Under the pieces are notes generated by a model. The model saw only the letters and a program-made list of their open reading frames with translations, made no database searches and was not told the DNA's origin. The translations under genes were made by a program, and so were the position numbers. From NCBI GenBank assembly GCA_022614735.1, contig JAKEHZ010000182.1:1-7049 (forward strand): a stretch of DNA of 7,049 nt. Reading direction: 5' to 3'. This document shows positions 1 through 4,331 of this stretch, piece after piece (the first letter of the stretch is position 1; each line of letters starts with the position of its first letter). The DNA is from Acidobacteriota bacterium. Its GTDB lineage: Bacteria; Acidobacteriota; Blastocatellia; RBC074.

Positions 1-2
1 GC

Positions 3-122
3 GCACTGAAGGAAGCAATTGATTGCTTCACTGATAATAAAGAACTTATAGCGAAAGGAGTTCGCCAGCGGTATCGTCCCCGCGTGCTGGGTTTCCGGAA
101 GGAGCTCATTATCGAAGTCTAG
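3..122 (+). CDS. C-terminal end of an unidentified upstream gene (partial)
   Basis: An open frame enters from the left edge and stops at TAG 120-122, giving 39 residues beginning ALKEAIDCFTDNKELIAKG and ending FRKELIIEV. The helical, charged character (LKEAI, then DNKEL, then a basic RQRYRPR stretch) loosely resembles the C-terminal helix of group 1 glycosyltransferases, but it is too short to assign and I do not recognise the family. It is the only frame open across 1-119 on this strand; the other two stop within the first 20 bases. The last 16 codons lie within the hairpin at 75-134, so the real gene end may have been altered by a repeat. It sits 57 nt upstream of the hydrolase gene. Confidence 0.45.
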   Translation, partial: ALKEAIDCFTDNKELIAKGVRQRYRPRVLGFRKELIIEV

Positions 123-134
123 CACGCGGGGACG
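75..134 (+). repeat. Strong 21-bp hairpin spanning the stop codon of the upstream ORF
   Basis: Bases 75-88 (CGTCCCCGCGTGCT) are the exact reverse complement of 121-134. The stem continues inward through 89-95 with 114-120, giving 21 consecutive pairs: 18 Watson-Crick and three G-U (89/120, 91/118, 92/117). The loop is 96-113. The wobbles pair only in + strand RNA, which favours a role in the + transcript. No T-run follows the right arm, so it is not a standard intrinsic terminator, although a stem this GC-rich could stall polymerase or protect a 3' end. It may also be a copy of a dispersed palindromic repeat; that is inference. Confidence 0.7.
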
Positions 135-137
135 CGT

Positions 138-158
138 GCGCTCCCAGGGCGCTCCCAG
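138..158 (+). repeat. Tandem direct repeat GCGCTCCCAG x2
   Basis: GCGCTCCCAG occurs at 138-147 and again at 149-158, separated by one G, just after the hairpin and before the ribosome binding site of the hydrolase gene. The two copies are identical. The composition resembles a piece of dispersed intergenic repeat rather than a promoter. Confidence 0.6.
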
Positions 159-179
159 TAGTCGCAGAGGAGACTTTAG

Positions 180-893
180 ATGGCAAACGAGAATGGCATC
201 AAAACGAGCAAAACCAAATTTTCAGCAAATGGCAAAGAGGTAAATGTTTTCATCGCGCGTCCCGAAGGCGTCGAGAAAGCTCCAGCCGTAATAGTCATTC
301 ACGAATGGTGGGGACTCAACCCGCACATCGAAGATGTCGCCCAGCGATTTGCACGCGAGGGGTTCATTGCTGTTGCGCCTGATCTCTATGACGGTGTGAC
401 CGCAAAGGACCCGAAAGAAGCTTCCAGTCTGATGGCGGCGCTGAAGACCGAGAAGGGTCTAGATTATTTACAGACCGTGGTCAAGGAGCTGCGCTCGATG
501 AGTGATGTGACAGGCGTTGGCGTGACCGGGTTTTGTATGGGCGGCACATTCGCTCTGCTTCTTCCCTGTCATGTAAAACTAGATGCTTCGGCTCCGTTCT
601 ATGGCGATGTGCCTGTTGACACTACGCTAATCGGCAAGCTCAGCTGTCCGCTCCTATTTATTGGCGGCGAGAAGGATCAATGGATCACTGTTGAGAAGAT
701 GAATCGCCTTGAGACCGCGCTAAAACAATACACTAAGGAGGGTGAGGTCCGCATATACAAAGGCGCTGATCACGCTTTCTTCAACAATACACGCACCGAT
801 GTTTTCAGTAAATTATATGCCGAAGATGCGTGGAAGCGTGTGATCGGGTTCTTCAACAAGCACCTGCGCCAAGGACAATCTGCCAGCACGTGA
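180..893 (+). CDS. Dienelactone hydrolase family protein
   Basis: A 237-residue cytosolic alpha/beta hydrolase of the dienelactone hydrolase family, close to the family's usual 230-250 residues. Members hydrolyse ester or lactone bonds; the founding enzyme opens dienelactone to maleylacetate in chloroaromatic degradation, but most genomic members have unknown substrates. The Cys-Asp-His triad is visible: nucleophile C119 in GFCMGG, D166 in GGEKDQW and H198 in GADHAFF. E42 in HEWWG matches the conserved glutamate near the active site. There is no signal peptide. The ATG is preceded by AGAGGAG (166-172) with 7 nt spacing. The stop overlaps the start of the next gene by one base (TGATG), so the two are probably translationally coupled. 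No aromatic-degradation genes lie nearby, so the substrate cannot be inferred. Confidence 0.93.
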   Translation: MANENGIKTSKTKFSANGKEVNVFIARPEGVEKAPAVIVIHEWWGLNPHIEDVAQRFAREGFIAVAPDLYDGVTAKDPKEASSLMAALKTEKGLDYLQTVVKELRSMSDVTGVGVTGFCMGGTFALLLPCHVKLDASAPFYGDVPVDTTLIGKLSCPLLFIGGEKDQWITVEKMNRLETALKQYTKEGEVRIYKGADHAFFNNTRTDVFSKLYAEDAWKRVIGFFNKHLRQGQSAST

Positions 894-1654
894 TGGATTA
901 TATATTTGCCGACAAAGCAGCTATCATCACTGGCGCGTCATCAGGTATCGGGCGAGCAACAGCCCTGGCTTTAGCTGAGCGTGGAGCGCGTCTGTGCCTG
1001 CTCGCGCGATCGGAGCATCAGCTGGTCGAGGTGAGAAAGGAAGCACACCTGCGCGGCGCCAGCGAAGTCCTCCGTTATCTTTGTGATGTGCGCGAAGAGA
1101 TGGAAGTGGAGAACGCTGTGAGAGCGGCGATCGAACGCTTCAGTCGCATTGACGTCCTGGTCAACAGCGCAGGTTTGAGTCTCAACGGGGAGGTTGAGGG
1201 TTACAAACTCGACGACTGGCGTACTGTGATTGATACGAATCTGACCGGAACGTTTCTGACCTGCCGTGCGGTATTGCCTGTTATGAAACGGCAGGGAGGC
1301 GGGCAGATTATCAACATTTCATCGGGCGCCGGCCACAACGGCATTAAGCAGATGGCAGCATACTGCGCATCTAAGTTTGGCGTCATCGGTTTCACTGAAT
1401 CGCTCGCGTTGGAAGTCCGCAATCACAATATCCGCGTTTCGGTTTTATTGCCCGGGTCTGTGGCGACCGATTTTTCGCGCGTTTCGAGACGCGAGGCGGA
1501 GCAGGCTGAGAGAGAAGACATCGGTTATTCGATGACTGCGGACGAAGTCGCATCGGTGATCGTCGCGATGCTGGCGCAGCCTGACCAGGCCTGGATGAGC
1601 GAGGTCGTCTTGCGCCCGCTCAATCTGGAATTGCGAAGAACATTGAGAGGTTGA
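893..1654 (+). CDS. Short-chain dehydrogenase/reductase (SDR), classical type
   Basis: A 253-residue NAD(P)-dependent oxidoreductase of the classical SDR family. The Rossmann motif TGASSGIG is at 13-20, the adenine-site acidic residue at D65 in CDV, and NSAG (variant of NNAG) at 91-94. N116, S144 (NISSGAG), Y157 and K161 (YCASK) complete the catalytic tetrad, with the usual 13-residue Ser-Tyr gap. R39 after the second strand suggests a preference for NADPH. I chose ATG 893 because it overlaps the hydrolase stop and places the Rossmann motif at the normal position; an in-frame start at 830 would add 21 unlikely residues encoded within the hydrolase gene. There is no strong Shine-Dalgarno, consistent with coupling. 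FabG-like carbonyl reduction is possible, but the substrate is unknown. Confidence 0.93.
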   Translation: MDYIFADKAAIITGASSGIGRATALALAERGARLCLLARSEHQLVEVRKEAHLRGASEVLRYLCDVREEMEVENAVRAAIERFSRIDVLVNSAGLSLNGEVEGYKLDDWRTVIDTNLTGTFLTCRAVLPVMKRQGGGQIINISSGAGHNGIKQMAAYCASKFGVIGFTESLALEVRNHNIRVSVLLPGSVATDFSRVSRREAEQAEREDIGYSMTADEVASVIVAMLAQPDQAWMSEVVLRPLNLELRRTLRG

Positions 1655-1656
1655 CG

Positions 1657-3003
1657 ATGTCAGCGGAAGGCATTTTTTGCAGCGGTTGCGGCATCACGCT
1701 GAGACCTTTTATGAAGGCTTGCCCGCGTTGCGGCACCGTGCGCGAAGACGCGACGCCAATTGAAACTCCTCAGTCCTCATCGGAAATTTCGTCAGAGCCG
1801 GATCGCGCGTCTAGCGCCTCAGCGGTGACGCAACCCCAGACCGAAGTCGTTCCGCTCAACGCGATTCGCCTGCAACACTTATCCCGGGAAAAATCCGGGT
1901 TTGCACCGCAGCTCGACACGGTTATCCTGCCGCCGGGTGAGACGTCACGCCGTTTTCCAATCTTCACTTCAGCCCAGTGGACCCTCGTTGCAATCGGCAT
2001 CGGTCTGCTGGTTCTGATGCTGGTTATCGCTTACCTGCTCTGGCGCCAGCAGAAGCGCGAGACGTTTCCGGTGGGAGACAATTCAGCTGTGACAGCTCTT
2101 CCATCTCCTTCAGTAGCTGTCAGCCCTGATCCCGGCTCCACGCCCTTGCCGCTCGCGGTGATCGACGATCAAAAAATCAATGAAGGTGTCAAGTCTGCGC
2201 TGATGGCTTACAACCCACTTGGATTCGCGCGATACAAGTTTGAAGTCAAGGACGGTATTGTTACCCTAAATGGAGAGGCCGAGCATCAGCCGGAAAAGGA
2301 CGGAGCTGATAACGTCATCAGATTGATTGCGGGAGTGAAATCGGTCGTCAACAATTTGAAAGTCAAGCCTGAAGAACCTTTCCTTCCTCTCAAAGTCAAC
2401 GCGGCTGAGGCGAAGCTGCTTGACGAAGCTCTCAAAAGACAGATTCAAGCCGACGAGCGGGCAAAGTCAGACCCGCAGAAACAGCCGCAACCCGATTCCC
2501 AGCGTGAGGCTGAACGACAGCGCCGTGAGGCGGCAGCGGCCAGGCAACGCGAAGAAGAGATCGCTCTCCGAAAAGCCGCAGAAGAGAAATTACGGCGTGA
2601 AGGCGAAGAGTTCGAGAAACGACAGGAAGAGTTCCGGCGCATCGAAGCTGACCGCCGGGCGCGCGCCGAACAGGCGAAGATTGAGGCCGGTGTTCTACGC
2701 TCAGGCACAGTGGCTTGGAGCGGATTTGTTGAAGGCGTCGATGAAATTATTTTTACAGGCTCGAGTTCTTCCGTCAGACATGTCAGCGGCAATCCGCCGC
2801 GAGAGGTTCGCGCCTCATTCAGTGCGCCTATCCCTCGCTCACCCGTTACGGTCAATCTGATCTCGACAAATGGTCGTGGCACTATTCAGATTGCGCAGCA
2901 ACCCTCATCGGTCAATGGATACACGACCATCGTGCGCATTGACGATAGCGGCAAAGGGGGCGACAAGCGGTACGAGTTTACGCTGCGCTGGACTGTGCAG
3001 TGA
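1657..3003 (+). CDS. Membrane protein with N-terminal zinc ribbon, BON-like domain and coiled coil
   Basis: A 448-residue protein I cannot name. In order: a zinc ribbon with CSGC (C8, C11) and CPRC (C22, C25); a low-complexity Ser/Glu/Pro linker; one hydrophobic helix at about 107-129; a Pro/Ser linker; a BON-like domain at about 172-237 (INEGVKSAL, then VKDGIVTLNGEAE, then VKSVVNNLKV); a highly charged Glu/Arg/Lys/Gln coiled coil at about 248-345; and a C-terminal domain of predicted beta strands ending in FTLRWTVQ. BON domains are known from envelope proteins such as OsmY and are thought to bind membranes or partners. The likely topology is ribbon in the cytoplasm and BON plus coil outside. 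ATG 1657 has GAGAGG (1645-1650) 6 nt upstream; an in-frame TTG at 1651 overlaps the SDR stop and is less likely. The gene starts 2 nt after the SDR gene. Confidence 0.85.
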   Translation: MSAEGIFCSGCGITLRPFMKACPRCGTVREDATPIETPQSSSEISSEPDRASSASAVTQPQTEVVPLNAIRLQHLSREKSGFAPQLDTVILPPGETSRRFPIFTSAQWTLVAIGIGLLVLMLVIAYLLWRQQKRETFPVGDNSAVTALPSPSVAVSPDPGSTPLPLAVIDDQKINEGVKSALMAYNPLGFARYKFEVKDGIVTLNGEAEHQPEKDGADNVIRLIAGVKSVVNNLKVKPEEPFLPLKVNAAEAKLLDEALKRQIQADERAKSDPQKQPQPDSQREAERQRREAAAARQREEEIALRKAAEEKLRREGEEFEKRQEEFRRIEADRRARAEQAKIEAGVLRSGTVAWSGFVEGVDEIIFTGSSSSVRHVSGNPPREVRASFSAPIPRSPVTVNLISTNGRGTIQIAQQPSSVNGYTTIVRIDDSGKGGDKRYEFTLRWTVQ

Positions 3004-3007
3004 TAAT

Positions 3008-3712
3008 ATGAAATCAAAATCTCCATCATCTCATCTCAGTGAAGAACTAACTGAGAAAAAATTACAAACTAAATACATCGTCCAGAATCTCGAAGCGACC
3101 TATGGCACTCCACGCAACACGAACTCATATGATCCGATCGACGAACTGATCTTAACCATCCTCTCGCAATCAACGAGTGATATAAACAGCCACCGCGCTT
3201 TTGACTCTTTGAAGAAACGTTTTGTCGATTGGGAATCAGTCAGACGCGCACGTCCAGACAGCATTGCGGCGGTGATCAAATCCGGCGGATTGGCAAACAC
3301 TAAGTCTGTCGTAATTAAAAATGTGCTCACTCAGATCAAAGCTCTTCGCGGTAAACTGGATCTGTCATTTTTACGTACTGCTCCCATCGTTGAGGCGAGG
3401 GAATTTTTGACATCGCTTAAAGGCATTGGGCCGAAAACCGCAGCATGTGTACTGTTATTTTCCTGTAAGCGCCCAGTCTTCCCTATGGATACTCACATCT
3501 TCCGTATTACAAGACGACTCGGCCTGGTTCCTGAAAAATGCGGTGATATTCAAGCACATGAAATTATGGAGCGATTGGTCCCGCCAAAAAAACATTACTC
3601 GTTTCACATCAATCTGATACGACACGGGAGGAGCATCTGCCGCCCGCGCAATCCGCAATGTCAAAAGTGTCCATTGATAGAACATTGTGAATTTGGCCAA
3701 TCATTGCTTTAA
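3008..3712 (+). CDS. nth: Endonuclease III-like DNA glycosylase/AP lyase (4Fe-4S)
   Basis: A 234-residue HhH-GPD base-excision repair enzyme that would remove oxidised pyrimidines and cut the abasic strand. The helix-hairpin-helix LKGIGPKTA is at 137-145 with catalytic lysine K143. The catalytic aspartate is D161 in MDTHIFRITRR. The iron-sulphur motif is complete: C211-x6-C218-x2-C221-x5-C227. It is slightly longer than E. coli Nth (211 residues) because of a polar N-terminal extension of about 20 residues. ATG 3008 lies 4 nt after the previous stop; an in-frame start at 2870 would add 46 residues overlapping that gene and was rejected. No clear Shine-Dalgarno precedes it, so coupling is likely. 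The gene is visibly more A+T-rich than its neighbours, which may mean separate ancestry. The symbol is given at family level; paralogous Nth-like glycosylases exist. Confidence 0.9.
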   Translation: MKSKSPSSHLSEELTEKKLQTKYIVQNLEATYGTPRNTNSYDPIDELILTILSQSTSDINSHRAFDSLKKRFVDWESVRRARPDSIAAVIKSGGLANTKSVVIKNVLTQIKALRGKLDLSFLRTAPIVEAREFLTSLKGIGPKTAACVLLFSCKRPVFPMDTHIFRITRRLGLVPEKCGDIQAHEIMERLVPPKKHYSFHINLIRHGRSICRPRNPQCQKCPLIEHCEFGQSLL

Positions 3713-3726
3713 TTTTGGACAACCGC

Positions 3727-3762
3727 CCTCCTCTCAAGGTCTGTTTTGAGTCTCGAAGGAGG
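3727..3762 (+). promoter_or_regulatory. Hairpin that would sequester a Shine-Dalgarno
   Basis: CCTCCT (3727-3732) is complementary to AGGAGG (3757-3762), the Shine-Dalgarno of the small ORF at 3767. Between them CTCAAGG (3733-3739) pairs with TTTTGAG (3744-3750) as five Watson-Crick plus two G-U pairs, closing a TCTG loop; 3751-3756 would be a one-sided bulge. The result is a coaxial hairpin that buries the ribosome site. No T-run follows, so it is not an intrinsic terminator. A regulatory role is inferred from geometry only. Confidence 0.4.
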
Positions 3763-3766
3763 ATAA

Positions 3767-3928
3767 ATGTTGCTGATAATAACTAACTTAGAGGGTATGG
3801 ATAGAAATAAGTCATGCCTTAGTTTCAATTGTACCATTTCATATCATCTTGTGATGTGCGAATTACCGGTAATTGGTCTGCGCCGGAATTCGTTCAATAC
3901 ATTTATTACTTTTCAGACAATAGTTTAG
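3767..3928 (+). CDS. Possible small ORF, 53 aa, behind a strong Shine-Dalgarno
   Basis: ATG 3767 follows AAGGAGG (3756-3762) with 4 nt spacing, the strongest ribosome site in this region. The frame runs 53 codons to TAG 3926-3928. The peptide begins MLLIITNLEGMDRNKSCLSF; I recognise no domain, signal peptide or clear membrane helix. Codon choice is A+T-rich and unlike the flanking genes, which argues against a conserved gene. It could be a leader peptide, a decayed gene or chance. The ribosome site would be masked by the hairpin at 3727-3762. The stop overlaps the first copy of the GGGGGACATC repeat. Confidence 0.2.
   Translation: MLLIITNLEGMDRNKSCLSFNCTISYHLVMCELPVIGLRRNSFNTFITFQTIV
3861..3874. 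repeat. 14-bp perfect palindrome AATTACCGGTAATT
   Basis: The 14 bases are their own reverse complement, the form expected of a dimeric regulator's operator. It lies about 460 bases upstream of the DUF1800 start and inside the possible small ORF. No promoter elements were recognised next to it, so the operator reading is speculative. Confidence 0.5.
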
Positions 3929-4052
3929 GGGGACATCCGGAAAAATTTAGATCTTCTCCCGGCAATGGTACAGTCATTGCACTCTCTATCGAGCGACAAG
4001 CAATGCTTCAGCAGTTTAGGTAACTCATATACGGAAGATGTTGGGGGACATC
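3928..4052 (+). repeat. Direct repeat pair GGGGGACATC
   Basis: GGGGGACATC occurs at 3928-3937 and 4043-4052, 115 bp apart in the same orientation. A third GGGGGA run is at 4129-4134 in the loop of the next hairpin. The second copy forms the 3' half of the small stem GATGT/ACATC. The spacing and context resemble the edges of a small inserted element, but no terminal inverted repeat or target duplication is evident. Confidence 0.45.
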
Positions 4053-4090
4053 TAAACCAGCTTCCACTGCGGAGTGGTTGTTGTTCCGTA
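4030..4090 (+). ncRNA. Candidate three-way-junction RNA fold
   Basis: TACGGAA (4030-4036) is the reverse complement of TTCCGTA (4084-4090). Within this outer stem lie two small hairpins: GATGT (4037-4041) with ACATC (4048-4052) around a G-rich loop, and CCACT (4064-4068) with AGTGG (4073-4077) around GCGG. Together they can form a closed three-way junction directly upstream of the long hairpin at 4099-4161. No known RNA family was recognised. Each helix is short (5-7 bp), so chance is a real alternative. Confidence 0.3.
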
Positions 4091-4098
4091 GAAGAGAT

Positions 4099-4161
4099 AG
4101 GATGGCTGCTCGACTCCGCATAGTTCTTGGGGGAGGCTATACGGATTTGAGCAGCCATTCT
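4099..4161 (+). ncRNA. Long near-perfect hairpin, 25 positions, 13-nt loop
   Basis: Bases 4099-4123 pair with 4137-4161 without any bulge: 21 Watson-Crick pairs, two G-U (4101/4159 and 4112/4148) and two mismatches (4114/4146 and 4119/4141). The core GATGGCTGCTC region includes a perfect 10-bp arm (4102-4111 with 4149-4158). The loop 4124-4136 contains TTGGGGGAGG. The G-U pairs are lost in the opposite strand, which slightly favours + strand RNA. No T-run follows, so it is not a standard terminator. It could be part of a regulatory leader, an independent small RNA or a miniature palindromic element. Confidence 0.5.
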
Positions 4162-4321
4162 TATTTCCACATCCTAAATTTTCTCTGTTTTCCTCTCTAA
4201 CTTTTTCGGCCAAACACGTGACTGACACCTCTAAATGATCGTCAATCAGGCAGAATGTCAGATATTCAACCAATCTGATCATTACTCTCGCTTAAAGCTG
4301 CTACCTGGAGTCCGAGTCAGT

Positions 4322-4327
4322 GGAGGG
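4322..4327 (+). promoter_or_regulatory. Shine-Dalgarno of the DUF1800 gene
   Basis: GGAGGG lies 4 nt before ATG 4332. It decides the start: the upstream in-frame GTG at 4320 overlaps this site and is not preceded by one of its own. Confidence 0.8.
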
Positions 4328-4331
4328 AAAT

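Larger units (their letters stand above)
3713..4331. other. Long intergenic region rich in RNA-like stems; no convincing protein gene
   Basis: About 620 bases between the glycosylase gene and the DUF1800 gene. Open frames on both strands are short, mutually overlapping and lack recognisable domains. The sequence is visibly richer in A+T than its flanks and contains several inverted repeats, listed separately. I see no convincing sigma70 promoter, no hairpin followed by a T-run, and no tRNA. The DUF1800 promoter must lie here unless the gene is read from the upstream operon. Confidence 0.7.

Noticed and set aside
12..29. Small inverted repeat GAAGCAAT/ATTGCTTC
   Set aside because: Eight-base arms with a 2-nt gap inside a likely coding region; too short a loop for a stable hairpin and probably chance.
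2420..2882. Long alternative frames on both strands inside the zinc-ribbon/BON gene
   Set aside because: They are shadows of the repetitive Arg/Glu-rich coiled-coil coding sequence; the peptides are low complexity.
3962..3980. Hairpin GCAATG/CATTGC with 7-nt loop
   Set aside because: Only six pairs and no supporting context; kept out of the candidate RNA.
3829..4023. 64-codon open frame in the intergenic region, + strand
   Set aside because: It begins with TTG without a clear ribosome site, has no recognisable domain, and overlaps hairpins and the opposite-strand frames.
3925..4282. Two overlapping minus-strand frames (3925-4170 and 4052-4282)
   Set aside because: They overlap each other and the hairpin arms, have atypical composition, and no domain or convincing start context.
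4234..4283. Inverted repeat AATGATC/GATCATT around a 36-nt gap
   Set aside because: Seven-base arms far apart with competing pairings; not distinguishable from chance.
4162..4320. Sigma70-type promoter for the DUF1800 gene
   Set aside because: A+T-rich hexamers exist, but no -35/-10 pair with acceptable match and 16-18 nt spacing was found.
3713..4331. Retron, CRISPR or toxin-antitoxin locus
   Set aside because: There is no reverse transcriptase, no regular repeat-spacer pattern and no paired small genes with recognisable domains in this stretch.
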